A stretch of 52,291 bases of DNA from Lachnospiraceae bacterium (GTDB lineage Bacteria > Bacillota > Clostridia > Lachnospirales > Lachnospiraceae), in assembly GCA_017548765.1 (NCBI GenBank), contig JAFYZH010000046.1:1-52291 (forward strand), read 5' to 3'. This document shows, piece by piece, positions 1 to 8,536 of the stretch. The notes below the pieces were generated by a model. It was given only the letters and a program-made list of their open reading frames with translations. It had not been told where the DNA came from and did not search any database. How positions within the stretch are numbered: the first letter of the stretch is position 1; every line of letters begins with the position of its first letter. Both the position numbers and the translations under genes were made by a program.

Positions 1-670
1 TCAGGTCCGCCTGAAACACGGACACCGGCAGTTTGAAATATGGTTCGCGCAGCGCCTCGCGGTTGTCGTTCCACAGCTTCCAGATGCGCTCCGTCTGTGC
101 GGCAAATTCCTCGGGAAGCCCGTCCGCAACAGTCTTCCAGTCCTGCGCATATTCCAAAACCTCATCGGTCTCGTAGCTCGGGCAGAACGTCTCGAACAGA
201 CAGTAGCCCGACGGAAAATCCGCATATGCAAACCTCTTCGCCGCGATCTTCGCGGTCATGGACCAGATGTCCTCAAAATATGCGGTGCTGTCCGCGTTCC
301 GGCCATTTTCATCCACAGCCGCCCGCTCTTCAAACACCCTATGCTTCGAATATTCCTCCGCGTAGGCAACACATTCTCGCCCTTCGTAGGTGATGGTCGG
401 AAAGCCTCCGCTTTTATCGTTGTAGATCCTCGGGCAATAATACCCGAGCGCGCGATACTCTTCGATCGTACGCTTCCAAACGCGGAGCCTCCCGGCGTCT
501 GTGTAGTCATTCGCCGCGACCTTGATGACGTATCGGTTTCCTTCCTTTGTCTCAATGATGATCGCATTCCGGAAATCCTCATCTCCGAGACTCGAATCGA
601 CTACCTTCGCAGAAACCGGTTCCTCATCAAAGAAGAGTCGAACTATACTCTGTATCTCCTTAGTAACCAA
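1..670 (-). CDS. Kinase-fold phosphotransferase-like protein, C-terminus cut by window edge
   Basis: About 223 residues are visible before the frame runs off the left edge. No ATG suits the start; a TTG at 668-670 sits 7-8 bases after an AGGAGG (revcomp of 678-683) and is the likely initiator. The N-terminal part reads as an aminoglycoside phosphotransferase/choline kinase type lobe: a strand ending in YVIKVAAND supplies the usual ATP-binding lysine, followed by a helix with a conserved-looking tryptophan and EEYRALGYYCP. The catalytic loop and DFG-like motif are not recognisable before the edge, so activity cannot be judged. It lies downstream of a GNAT, a Nudix/kinase fusion and an APH(3')-like gene on the same strand, but a 188-bp gap with a possible -10 element suggests its own promoter. 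The substrate is unknown. Confidence 0.62.
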   Translation of the reverse strand, partial: MVTKEIQSIVRLFFDEEPVSAKVVDSSLGDEDFRNAIIIETKEGNRYVIKVAANDYTDAGRLRVWKRTIEEYRALGYYCPRIYNDKSGGFPTITYEGRECVAYAEEYSKHRVFEERAAVDENGRNADSTAYFEDIWSMTAKIAAKRFAYADFPSGYCLFETFCPSYETDEVLEYAQDWKTVADGLPEEFAAQTERIWKLWNDNREALREPYFKLPVSVFQADL

Positions 671-757
671 ATATACTCCTCCTGAAATGTGTCATCATAA
701 AGATGGCCCATAGTTTCCGGGAGGCGACTGGACATACTCCCACAAACTATCTGGGTC

Positions 758-763
758 ATTATA
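758..763 (-). promoter_or_regulatory. Possible -10 element of the phosphotransferase-like gene
   Basis: A perfect TATAAT on the minus strand lies about 90 bases upstream of the TTG start. No good -35 hexamer stands 16-18 bases before it, so this is a tentative promoter for the gene at 1-670. Confidence 0.35.
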
Positions 764-858
764 TCACGTATATGATGGCACTTTAGTATTCTTTCAAAAT
801 TGTAAACTTGACTGTATAAATTCCAGTGTTACATCCTTCGCGATCGCCGACGCTTCGA

Positions 859-1368
859 TCAGTTCTTGCTGAGCACATAACGGATCTCGCGCTTATTCCA
901 GCGACGGAAGATCTTCTCCTGCCCATCGAGCCGGTAGCCGTGCTTTTCATAGAACTTCCGTCCCTTCTCGTTCTCTTCCAGCACCCAGATCACAAAGTCC
1001 GTGCAGCCCTGCGCCATGCCTTTTTCTTCATAGAACGCCAGCATTTCCGAACCGATGCCCATCCTCACATAGTCAGGATCGACATAGATAAAATGCAGCT
1101 CAAACGCGTTCGTTTTATCCTCGTCTTCGCACATGCCGATGCCCATCATTCCCAGGACCTTCCCGGTTTCGGGCTCTTCGTACACATAGAGTGCAAAACG
1201 CTTTTCGGATAACCATCTTTCATAGACAGGGATGCGGCCTTCGACCGACAGATTCTGATATAAGTGTTCGTCCGCAACGATATTCTTGTAGGCATATCGA
1301 CTGCTTTCGACTTCGATCTGTGCGATCCGGCGTGCATCATTTACCGTAGCTTCACGTATCATTTTCAT
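859..1368 (-). CDS. GNAT family N-acetyltransferase
   Basis: A 169-residue protein, normal length for a single GNAT domain. The acetyl-CoA pyrophosphate-binding motif A is clear (FIYVDPDYVRMGIGSEML, residues about 94-111, with the RxGIG core), followed by the typical C-terminal NEKGRKFYEKHGY segment. It probably transfers an acetyl group from acetyl-CoA to a small amine or a protein N-terminus; the substrate cannot be read from sequence. Its start overlaps the stop of the upstream Nudix/kinase gene in an ATGA arrangement, so the two are translationally coupled. Antibiotic acetylation is possible given the neighbours but is inference only. Confidence 0.85.
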   Translation of the reverse strand: MKMIREATVNDARRIAQIEVESSRYAYKNIVADEHLYQNLSVEGRIPVYERWLSEKRFALYVYEEPETGKVLGMMGIGMCEDEDKTNAFELHFIYVDPDYVRMGIGSEMLAFYEEKGMAQGCTDFVIWVLEENEKGRKFYEKHGYRLDGQEKIFRRWNKREIRYVLSKN

Positions 1369-2501
1369 TTCTCCTTTATTCCAAATGCCTCTTCGGCCAA
1401 TGCGAGTGTCTGTTCGATCGTTCTTCCCTCATCCCGCAGGATCACATGAAAACCTGAGTTAAGCAGTGTATCGTAGGACTCCTGTGAGTTGATCAGTTCG
1501 AGGCCTTGACGATAGTTCTGCATGGCTTTCTCGGTGTCCGGTTCGTCCAGGATCAGGCGGTACAGGAACTGCTTCTCCGGATCGGGACGCTCGAAGAAAC
1601 GACGCACGGAGATCCGCGGATCCGCAAGCATCACCAGAACGTGATCCTCCGGCGAGATCTGCCGCAACGTTTCGATGCTGATATTCGTGTCCACAAAAAC
1701 CGGTTTTCCCTGCGCGCAGATCTCGGGGAGCATGCGCAGCTCCAGGATCTCGCACTCTTTCTTCACGCCATCGATCCAGGCCTTATACTCCTGCGGCGAC
1801 CGGCGGATGAAATCATGCCAGTCCACCAGATCCCTGGTGTAGGTCAGGCACGGAAACTCTTTCGCGTCCAGTTCTTTCGGGTAATTATCGTGATAATTCT
1901 CCGTACACGCGATGCCGTCATGCTTTTTCGCCAGCTCCTTCACTGTGGTGGATTTCCCGGCGTAAGCATTTCCGATGATGAAATACGCATTTTCAAAAAA
2001 CAGTCCTTTCGACCGTACCATTTCGCGGTACATCTCGAAGCGGACGCCGCACGTGTAAACGAACTCGCCGTTCGCGATCCGCTGCAAGATCTCCTCCTCC
2101 GTCGCCCAGGCGACATCGATCGCCTCCTCGGGCTGAAGCACGATATCCTTAATATCCACATCCTTGCAAAGCAGGTAGAGGTCCTGGAAGTAATTCTTCC
2201 GCTGGTAGGTCGCGAAGAGCGTAAACTCCTCCTCTTTCACGACGATGCCCGTCTCCTCCCCGACCTCGCGCACAGCCGACTGCAGCGTAGTCTCACCCGC
2301 GACCGTGCCGCCGCCGACGAACTCCCAAAGATTTCCGGCCTTCTTATCCGGGTGGCGCTTCTGGATCAAAAACTCACCCTTTGAGTTGCGGATCCAAACC
2401 TCCACGCACACGTAGTATTCTCCCTCGGCAAATGCCTCCCCGCGCACATGCGTGCGCCCCAGAGTCCTTCGCTCACTATCATATAAATCCCATAATTCCA
2501 T
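1365..2501 (-). CDS. Nudix hydrolase fused to a P-loop kinase-like domain
   Basis: A 378-residue two-domain protein. Residues about 64-86 are a complete Nudix box matching GX5EX7REUXEEXGU, so the N-terminal half should hydrolyse a nucleoside diphosphate linked to another group, in the manner of the IPP isomerase-like Nudix subgroup. Residues 177-185 (GNAYAGKST) are a Walker A P-loop, followed by a C-terminal half resembling small-molecule or nucleotide kinases. The gene starts 10 bases after the stop of the APH(3')-like gene and overlaps the GNAT gene by 4 bases, so the three form an operon. Such fusions occur in Firmicutes, but their substrate is not known to me. Both motifs are intact. Confidence 0.82.
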   Translation of the reverse strand: MELWDLYDSERRTLGRTHVRGEAFAEGEYYVCVEVWIRNSKGEFLIQKRHPDKKAGNLWEFVGGGTVAGETTLQSAVREVGEETGIVVKEEEFTLFATYQRKNYFQDLYLLCKDVDIKDIVLQPEEAIDVAWATEEEILQRIANGEFVYTCGVRFEMYREMVRSKGLFFENAYFIIGNAYAGKSTTVKELAKKHDGIACTENYHDNYPKELDAKEFPCLTYTRDLVDWHDFIRRSPQEYKAWIDGVKKECEILELRMLPEICAQGKPVFVDTNISIETLRQISPEDHVLVMLADPRISVRRFFERPDPEKQFLYRLILDEPDTEKAMQNYRQGLELINSQESYDTLLNSGFHVILRDEGRTIEQTLALAEEAFGIKEK

Positions 2502-2511
2502 ATTCTTCCTC

Positions 2512-3300
2512 CTAAAACAACTCGTCCAACAAAATATAATAATTCAGTTTCTCCCGGTCCGGTTCGATCCCGAGCGCCTCAAACAGCATGTCCGGGTCGA
2601 AGTCGGGATAAACCTTGCCGCCGAAGGTTCCGTCGAAGTTGTGGCGAAGGCTTCGGTAGCCCAGGGCGATGTCCCGCCACTTATCCGCAACGCCGGTGTC
2701 CCCGAGGTCAATGAATCCGCTGATCTTTCCATCCTGAATGAGGATGTTCGGCAGACAAAAGTCGCCGTGGGACAGCACGGGCTCGTACTCCGGTTTGTTA
2801 TCGATGAGCCACTGAAGCAGCTCTTGCGGGTCCTTGAAACCTCCCTCGCCGAAGGTCGTCGGCTCGGCATCGCTGACGTCGACCAGACCATGCTCGACGC
2901 GATACGCCGCCTCCGCCAGTTCCGCATCCAGGCTTCGCTCTCTCGGGCAGTCCGTGATATCGACGCTCCACAGCATGCGGAGGGCCTCCGCCAGAAGCGC
3001 CAGCAGTTCCTTCGGATGCTCCAGGAAATACTCGTCACAACTCACCTGGCCCTGCACCTTACTCATGAGCAGGTACTGATATTCTTCATTCTTCTCGTAG
3101 GCGAGCACCTTAGGCGCCGGGAGTTTCCCGTCCAGCCAACGCATAACACCTACGGTGGCGGCCTCGTCCTCGTACCCGTTTTTCATGATCTTCAGAACAC
3201 AGTCGTCAAAGATCATGATCTGCGAACCGGATTTCCCGAGGTCGTCCAGTGTATATTCTTTTCCGTCGATCAAAGTCCGGATCGTTTCCGGAATAACCAT
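2512..3300 (-). CDS. APH(3')-like aminoglycoside O-phosphotransferase
   Basis: A 262-residue protein resembling APH(3')-IIIa along its whole length, including WLDGKLPAPKVL, SVDITDCP, the catalytic loop SHGDFCLPN (Asp180, Asn185), the metal-binding GFIDLGDTGVADKWRDIA (Asp198) and the C-terminal YYILLDELF that the APH(3') family shares and uses at the aminoglycoside site. The ATP-binding lysine is about residue 37 (VLKIMK). Expected reaction: ATP-dependent phosphorylation of the 3'-hydroxyl of kanamycin/neomycin-type drugs. It has a good AGGAGG site and is first of a three-gene operon with Nudix/kinase and GNAT genes. There are no transposon ends and base use matches the neighbours, so it looks chromosomal. 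Actual resistance is not proven. Confidence 0.85.
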   Translation of the reverse strand: MVIPETIRTLIDGKEYTLDDLGKSGSQIMIFDDCVLKIMKNGYEDEAATVGVMRWLDGKLPAPKVLAYEKNEEYQYLLMSKVQGQVSCDEYFLEHPKELLALLAEALRMLWSVDITDCPRERSLDAELAEAAYRVEHGLVDVSDAEPTTFGEGGFKDPQELLQWLIDNKPEYEPVLSHGDFCLPNILIQDGKISGFIDLGDTGVADKWRDIALGYRSLRHNFDGTFGGKVYPDFDPDMLFEALGIEPDREKLNYYILLDELF

Positions 3301-3325
3301 ATCGACACCTCCTTAAACAAAATAT

Positions 3326-3350
3326 GGGAGCATCTGTAGCAGATACTCCC
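3326..3350 (-). terminator. Hairpin between trkA and the APH-like gene
   Basis: An 11-bp stem (GGGAGTATCTG paired with CAGATGCTCCC, 3-base loop) lies just after the trkA stop. On the minus strand it is followed only by ATATTTTG, so it may be a weak terminator or a transcript-stabilising hairpin that separates the rfb-trkA operon from the downstream cluster. Confidence 0.55.
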
Positions 3351-3368
3351 AAGAAAAAATCTATGAAA

Positions 3369-4736
3369 CTATGCTTCCAGGATATCGTCCAGGCAGCGGA
3401 TCTTCACCGCTGCGGTGGAAACGACGATGACTTCATCGCCCGGCTCGATGGTGCTTTTGCCGTTGGGGATGTGCACCACGCCGTCGCGGATGATGGTCGC
3501 CACCAGGATACCCGGATGCAATTTGAATGCCGGATCCATGAAAGGAACACCGAACTTCGTGAAATTATCCGCTGACAGTTCCAACACCTCGACCTGGTTG
3601 TCTGCCATGCGGTAGAGCTTCTGGATCTGCTCCGCATGCTCTGTGTTGTTCAGTACACGGATATAGCGGAGAATGCTGTTCGCACTGATGACATACGGAG
3701 ATACCGTATTATCCAGTTCTACGCCGCGCAGGACGGATGCATAGCTGACGTTGAGGACCTTCGTGATGATCTTCGGTACGCCAAGCGACCACGCAAACAT
3801 CGAAACGACGAGGTTGCGGTCATCTGCTCCGGTGAGGGAAACGCAGGCATCGCACTTCGCGAGGCCTTCCTCCGCCAGGATCTTCTCCTCGATACCGTCG
3901 CCGTAAGCGATGGAAACATCGGGCAGCAGCCGCGCCAGTTCCAGGCAGCGTTCTTTATCAAATTCCACGATCTTAAGTTTCATGTCAGATCTCTGCAGCA
4001 GTTCGCCGAGATACAGTCCGATGCTTCCGCAACCGACCATCATAACGCGCTTCACTGTACGCTGCACGACCTTTAATTCTTCTAAGAGTTTCTCCATCTG
4101 CTGCGTCTGGGCCAGGATACTGATCTTATCGCCGGGCTCCAGGACGAAATCGCCGCGCGGCACCAGGGCTTTCTTCCCACGGGTGACCGTTGCGACCAGC
4201 ATGGAGATGCCAAATTTCCTATGTACATCGATGAGGGACAGGCCCGCCATCGGATGATGTTCTGTGATATTCTGCTCTGCGAGGAGCACGTTACCGTCCA
4301 TGAAGGACTGTACATTTACCGCCATGGGCATCTTCAGGAGACGCATGATCTCATTTGCCACGGCCAGCTCGGGATTGATGATATGGTCAATGCCGACCTT
4401 TTCGCGGAACACATCGATGTCCTCCAGATACTCGCGGCCACGTACACGCGCGATCGTGTGACCCGCGCCGAGCTCCTTCGCGATCATACAGGCCATGATA
4501 TTCGCTTCGTCGGTCGATGTGATGGCGAGGAAAACGTCCACTGCCTCCATTCCGACCTTCTTCAGCACGCTGTAGCTCGCGCCGCTGCCGCAGATACCGG
4601 TAACGTCATATTTATCCGTCATGGCCTCAACCACGCGCGGTTTCGAATCGATCACGGTGATCTCGTGATGTTCTTCTGCTAAAAAATTGATCAAACAGGA
4701 GCCGATACCACCGGCGCCTACGATAACTATCTTCAT
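3369..4736 (-). CDS. trkA: TrkA: NAD-binding regulatory protein of potassium/cation transport
   Basis: A 455-residue peripheral cytoplasmic protein with the duplicated TrkA layout: an RCK_N Rossmann domain beginning VGAGGIGSCL, an RCK_C domain, a second Rossmann domain beginning VGCGSIGLYL (about residue 232) and a second RCK_C domain ending in EPGDEVIVVS. Such proteins bind NAD(H) or nucleotides and gate a membrane partner. Here the partner encoded immediately upstream, 6 bases away, is a CPA1-type cation/proton antiporter rather than the usual TrkH/TrkG channel, so a regulated cation/proton exchange role is likely. Its ribosome binding site lies in the end of the antiporter gene, which implies coupling. 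Confidence 0.9.
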   Translation of the reverse strand: MKIVIVGAGGIGSCLINFLAEEHHEITVIDSKPRVVEAMTDKYDVTGICGSGASYSVLKKVGMEAVDVFLAITSTDEANIMACMIAKELGAGHTIARVRGREYLEDIDVFREKVGIDHIINPELAVANEIMRLLKMPMAVNVQSFMDGNVLLAEQNITEHHPMAGLSLIDVHRKFGISMLVATVTRGKKALVPRGDFVLEPGDKISILAQTQQMEKLLEELKVVQRTVKRVMMVGCGSIGLYLGELLQRSDMKLKIVEFDKERCLELARLLPDVSIAYGDGIEEKILAEEGLAKCDACVSLTGADDRNLVVSMFAWSLGVPKIITKVLNVSYASVLRGVELDNTVSPYVISANSILRYIRVLNNTEHAEQIQKLYRMADNQVEVLELSADNFTKFGVPFMDPAFKLHPGILVATIIRDGVVHIPNGKSTIEPGDEVIVVSTAAVKIRCLDDILEA

Positions 4737-4742
4737 CCCTTA

Positions 4743-6062
4743 TCAATCCTCCGTGATCGTTTTTCCCTGCACAGCCTGATGCTGTTTTCTCTCCTCGATG
4801 TTCCGCTTCAGTTTCTGCTTCTCGATGATGCGGTAGACCTTTCCGGTCGTGAGACCCTGGACCAGGATCGTAAAGAAGACCGTCAGATAGGTCACATTCA
4901 GCAGGATGAGGTAGACATCGGCCGCCAGGAACTCCTTACAGCCCAGAACCAGGGCCAGCGACAGGCCTCCGCGCAGCGCGCTCCATGTCATCAAAGAAAC
5001 AAATTCCACGAGGGAATAATTACTCGGGAGACGGTTGCGACCGACGATCAGCGACGATGCAGTCACGCCGAAGAGGCGCGCGCACAGCGAGATCAGGATC
5101 GACGCAGGGATCAAAATGATGGCATATTCGGAGAACTCGTGCGAGAACGCCGTGATGCCCAAAAGCACAAACAGGATGCTGTTTAAAAGCGTATCGATGA
5201 TGTCCCAGAATTCCTGGTACAAGTGGTTGTGATCGTACACTTCGCGCTCGCGCTTGATGCGCTCGCAACGGAAGGCGTAGAACATACCGCAGACCACGCT
5301 CGCCAGGATGCCGGAGAAACCGCAGTGCTCACAAAGCACGTAGACGGATGCAACATTTACCAGACTGATCATGATCTGCTGCACCGGATCCTTCGTACGC
5401 TTATACAATTCAAAGGTCAGGAACGAGATTCCGAAGCCGACGGCAAATGCGCCGAGGACTTCCTTACCCAGCAGGACGATGAAATTCTCCTGCGCGCCGG
5501 CGCCGACCATGCTCTTCACGAATACGAAGAGAACAACGCCGGTACCATCGTTGAACAGGCTCTCGCCCTCGATAACGCTCGTCACGCTCTTCGAGAGGCC
5601 CAGTTTATTCAGAATACTGGTCGCCGCGATGGGGTCCGTCGGGGAGACGATACATCCCAGGAGCACACAGGTCCAGAAATCCATGGGCAGGTGCGCGATC
5701 TGGGCAAACAGGAAAAACAAAAGTCCGTAAAATGTGGACGAAAGCAAGGTCGTAAGCAAAGCCAGCAAAACGATGGGCTTGATGTTCGAGATGAACTTCG
5801 AAAAATGGACCTTGCTGGCGCCGGAGAACAGCATGAAGCACAGAACGCCCTCCAGCAGGAAGTGCTCGATATCCACTTCGGTGATGAATTCGACGTCCCA
5901 GTCCCACCAGCCGAAATGCTCAGGAGCCACCAATATGATCCCGATCACCAGCGAAAACGCGACCAATGCGATGTCGGCCGGCATCTTGAAAAACTTCGTA
6001 TTCACCATTCCGATGATGACGATCAGGCTGAGCAGGATCACGAGAAGTAAAAGCAATGTCAT
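4743..6062 (-). CDS. CPA1-family cation/proton antiporter (NhaP-like)
   Basis: A 439-residue, highly hydrophobic protein with about 12 predicted membrane segments. Diagnostic CPA1 features are CIVSPTDPIAATSIL in the mid membrane region and FNDGTGVVLF, which carries the Asn-Asp pair of electroneutral exchangers. It should exchange Na+ or K+ for protons across the cytoplasmic membrane for pH and ion homeostasis. The C-terminal tail is short and basic and carries no fused RCK domain; instead trkA follows 6 bases downstream, presumably providing that regulatory ring as a separate subunit. It starts 25 bases after hisC with a GGAGG site. Ion specificity cannot be read from sequence. Confidence 0.9.
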   Translation of the reverse strand: MTLLLLLVILLSLIVIIGMVNTKFFKMPADIALVAFSLVIGIILVAPEHFGWWDWDVEFITEVDIEHFLLEGVLCFMLFSGASKVHFSKFISNIKPIVLLALLTTLLSSTFYGLLFFLFAQIAHLPMDFWTCVLLGCIVSPTDPIAATSILNKLGLSKSVTSVIEGESLFNDGTGVVLFVFVKSMVGAGAQENFIVLLGKEVLGAFAVGFGISFLTFELYKRTKDPVQQIMISLVNVASVYVLCEHCGFSGILASVVCGMFYAFRCERIKREREVYDHNHLYQEFWDIIDTLLNSILFVLLGITAFSHEFSEYAIILIPASILISLCARLFGVTASSLIVGRNRLPSNYSLVEFVSLMTWSALRGGLSLALVLGCKEFLAADVYLILLNVTYLTVFFTILVQGLTTGKVYRIIEKQKLKRNIEERKQHQAVQGKTITED

Positions 6063-6087
6063 GACTTATCCTCCGTTTCCGACTCCT

Positions 6088-7164
6088 CTATCGGTTTTTA
6101 TATGCCTCGATGATCTTCTCGATCTCTTTATATACGGTCTCCATCTCAGCGTCGGTACCGATGGTGATGCGCAGGCGATTCTTGATGCGCTCCTTCGGCC
6201 ACCAGCGAACGTAGATATTGCGCTTCTTCAGTTCGGTGAAGATGTACTCGCCGGGCACGCCGGGATACTCTGCGAACAGGAAGTTCGTCTTCGAATCGGG
6301 GACAATGAATCCCATGGCGCGCAGGCGCTCTTTCGCAGCCTCGCGGGTCTTCGTGACCTTCGCCAAAACGTCTCTGAAGTAGGACTCATCTTCCACGGAT
6401 GCAACGCCGAGCGCGATCGTGATGTGGTTCATGGTGTACGAGTTGATGGACTGCTTCACCGCGTTCATCGTCGCGATCAGCTTCGGGCTGCCGACCGCAT
6501 AACCGATGCGGATACCCGCCATACTTCTGGACTTGGAAAATGTCCGTACGACCAGAAGGTTCTCGTATTTTTCGGTCAGCTCGAGCACGCTCTCCGCTCC
6601 GAAATCCACGTATGCTTCATCGACCACAACGACGCTGTCGGGATTGTGGCGAATGATATCTTCGATAAATGCAGCGCTCTCGGCGATGGATGTCGGAGCA
6701 TTCGGGTTCGCGATCACCACGCCGCCGTTCGGCTTCACATCCCCGTAGTAATCCTCGGGGCGGATGCGGAAGTTCTCATCGAGCGGGATCTCGGTGAACG
6801 GGATGCGATACAACGTCGCCCATACCGGATAGAACGCGTACGTAATGTCCGGGAACAGGATCGGCAGATCGCTGTCAAAGAATGACAAAAAGGCCACAGA
6901 CAGAACATCATCGGAACCGACGCCGGAGAACACCCGTGACTCGTCGACACCATGATATTTTGCAAGGGCCGCATTTAAAAGATGGATATCCGGATCCGGA
7001 TACTTTTTCAAGATATCGGTCACAAATTCCCGGCTCTTCTCCTGGACTTCAGGCGCCGGCGGATACGGATTCTCATTCGTATTCAACTTTATTACATTCT
7101 CCTGCTGCGGCTGTTCGCCGGCAACGTAGGGCTTGATCTTTCTCAGTTTGTCTTCAAAACTCAT
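6088..7164 (-). CDS. hisC: Histidinol-phosphate aminotransferase
   Basis: A 358-residue fold-type I PLP enzyme that converts imidazole-acetol phosphate and glutamate to histidinol phosphate and 2-oxoglutarate in histidine synthesis. Visible motifs are VIANPNAPTS (phosphate and substrate site), VVVDEAYVDF (cofactor Asp and Tyr) and the Schiff-base lysine in RTFSKSRSMAGIRIGY. The start was set at the ATG of MSFEDKL because an AGGAGG stands 9 bases upstream; an ATG six codons earlier lacks such a site. The gene overlaps the VanZ-like gene by 11 bases. No other his genes are nearby, so a related amino acid or amino sugar aminotransferase role is possible, though full-length similarity favours HisC. 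Confidence 0.85.
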   Translation of the reverse strand: MSFEDKLRKIKPYVAGEQPQQENVIKLNTNENPYPPAPEVQEKSREFVTDILKKYPDPDIHLLNAALAKYHGVDESRVFSGVGSDDVLSVAFLSFFDSDLPILFPDITYAFYPVWATLYRIPFTEIPLDENFRIRPEDYYGDVKPNGGVVIANPNAPTSIAESAAFIEDIIRHNPDSVVVVDEAYVDFGAESVLELTEKYENLLVVRTFSKSRSMAGIRIGYAVGSPKLIATMNAVKQSINSYTMNHITIALGVASVEDESYFRDVLAKVTKTREAAKERLRAMGFIVPDSKTNFLFAEYPGVPGEYIFTELKKRNIYVRWWPKERIKNRLRITIGTDAEMETVYKEIEKIIEAYKNR

Positions 7165-7645
7165 CGGTATTTCCTCCTGCACGGTCGCGCTTTTGTTTCT
7201 TCCGCATGCGCATCACCAGATAGCAAAGGAATACTCCGAAGAGTGCTCCCGAGCTGTCCACGCAAACGTCAAGCGCTGCTCCCACTCTCCCCGCCACGAA
7301 GCTTTGGTGGACCTCATCGGTGATCGCGTAGACCGTGGCAAAAATCCACGAAAACACATACGCGCCCATGCATACATAATACGAGGAAATGAAGAAAAAA
7401 GCAAGTACCGCGAGGATCAAATATTCCGTAAAATGGGCTGTCTTCCGAACAATTAAGGAAAATGTAAGAAAAATCTCCGCCTCCCGGTCGTTCGGATCGC
7501 CCAAAAAAGGAAAGAGGGAAAAGAGCTTCGAAACGATCTTGTTGCTCAGTGACGAAGACTCTCCTCCCTGCTGCGATGACATGTAAAAGATCAGGCCCAT
7601 CCACGCCAAAAGCAGGATCGGGGCTATTATCTTTTTTACTCGCAT
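7154..7645 (-). CDS. VanZ-like integral membrane protein
   Basis: A 163-residue protein with four hydrophobic segments. It carries the VanZ family pattern: FYMSSQ near the N-terminus, VRKTAHFTEYLILA in the middle, then ITDEVHQSFVAGRVGAALDVCVDSSGA with the conserved Asp-Glu-x-His-Gln and Gly-Arg. VanZ gives low-level teicoplanin resistance in enterococci, but most members are of unknown function and associated with the cell envelope. Its place directly after rfbD (9 bases) and overlapping hisC suggests cotranscription with the rhamnose pathway. The C-terminus is basic and probably cytoplasmic. Confidence 0.85.
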   Translation of the reverse strand: MRVKKIIAPILLLAWMGLIFYMSSQQGGESSSLSNKIVSKLFSLFPFLGDPNDREAEIFLTFSLIVRKTAHFTEYLILAVLAFFFISSYYVCMGAYVFSWIFATVYAITDEVHQSFVAGRVGAALDVCVDSSGALFGVFLCYLVMRMRKKQKRDRAGGNTDEF

Positions 7646-7654
7646 TGTATGTCC

Positions 7655-8515
7655 TTAAATAGTTCCGTTTTCCTTTAAAACTTCGATGTAACGCTTCAGC
7701 GCGTCCTGCCAGCTGGGCAGGCGGTTGAAACCTGCGCGGTCCAGCGCCGTTTTATCCATGCGGCTGTTCGCCGGGCGCTTCGCCTTTACGGGAAATGCAT
7801 CCGAGGTCAGCGGGCTTACCTTTACCTGGTCCATGCCTGCTGTCTTAAAGATCTCGCATGCGAACTCGTACCAGCTGCAGTAACCCTCGTTCGTCGCATG
7901 ATATACGCCGTACTTCTCGGTCGTGATCATGTCGACCAGAAGCACTGCCAGATCCGGCGTGAAGGTCGGGGAACCGATCTGATCGGCAACCACGCCGACC
8001 GCACCGCGCTCCTGACCCAGGCGGAGCATCGTCTTCACGAAGTTCTTACCATTGACACCGAATACCCAGGAGATACGAACGATGAAATACCGCTCCAGAA
8101 ACTCCTGCACGGCGAGCTCGCCTTCGTACTTCGTCAGGCCGTAGAAATTCAGCGGCGCCTTCGCGTCGTCCGGCTCCCAGGGACGCTCGCCCTGGCCGTC
8201 GAATACGTAGTCCGTGCTGATGTACAGCATCTTCGCGTCGATGTTTTTGCACACGCGGGCAATGTTCCGCGTACCCACTGCATTGACCTTGCGGCACAGC
8301 TCCTGCGCATCTTCGGCAGCGTCCACCGCGGTGTAAGCCGCACAGTGGATGACCGCGTCCACGTTCTTCGTCGTGATCACGCGCTCGACCGCCACCGGAT
8401 CGGTGATATCCATGTCTTCGATATCCACGCCGACCGCCTCGATCTTCCGCTTCGCCAGTTCCTTCATAACGTCATAGCCGAGCTGGCCTTTGACGCCTGT
8501 TACCAATACTCTCAT
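7655..8515 (-). CDS. rfbD: dTDP-4-dehydrorhamnose reductase
   Basis: A 286-residue extended short-chain dehydrogenase that performs the last step of dTDP-L-rhamnose synthesis, NADPH-dependent reduction of the 4-keto group. The nucleotide-binding VTGVKGQLGYDV lies at the N-terminus, the catalytic YGLTKYEGE (Tyr-x-x-x-Lys) around residue 130, with the family signatures YISTDYVFDG and RISWVFG. The length is normal. It follows rfbB by 21 bases in the compact rfbA-rfbC-rfbB-rfbD block. The product feeds rhamnosylated wall polysaccharide in the cytoplasm. Confidence 0.95.
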   Translation of the reverse strand: MRVLVTGVKGQLGYDVMKELAKRKIEAVGVDIEDMDITDPVAVERVITTKNVDAVIHCAAYTAVDAAEDAQELCRKVNAVGTRNIARVCKNIDAKMLYISTDYVFDGQGERPWEPDDAKAPLNFYGLTKYEGELAVQEFLERYFIVRISWVFGVNGKNFVKTMLRLGQERGAVGVVADQIGSPTFTPDLAVLLVDMITTEKYGVYHATNEGYCSWYEFACEIFKTAGMDQVKVSPLTSDAFPVKAKRPANSRMDKTALDRAGFNRLPSWQDALKRYIEVLKENGTI

Positions 8516-8536
8516 GTTAGTAAACCTCTCCGAATA

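Noticed and set aside
2512-3300. Recently acquired transposon-borne resistance gene
   Set aside because: No insertion sequence, inverted repeats or composition change surrounds the APH-like gene, and it sits in an operon.
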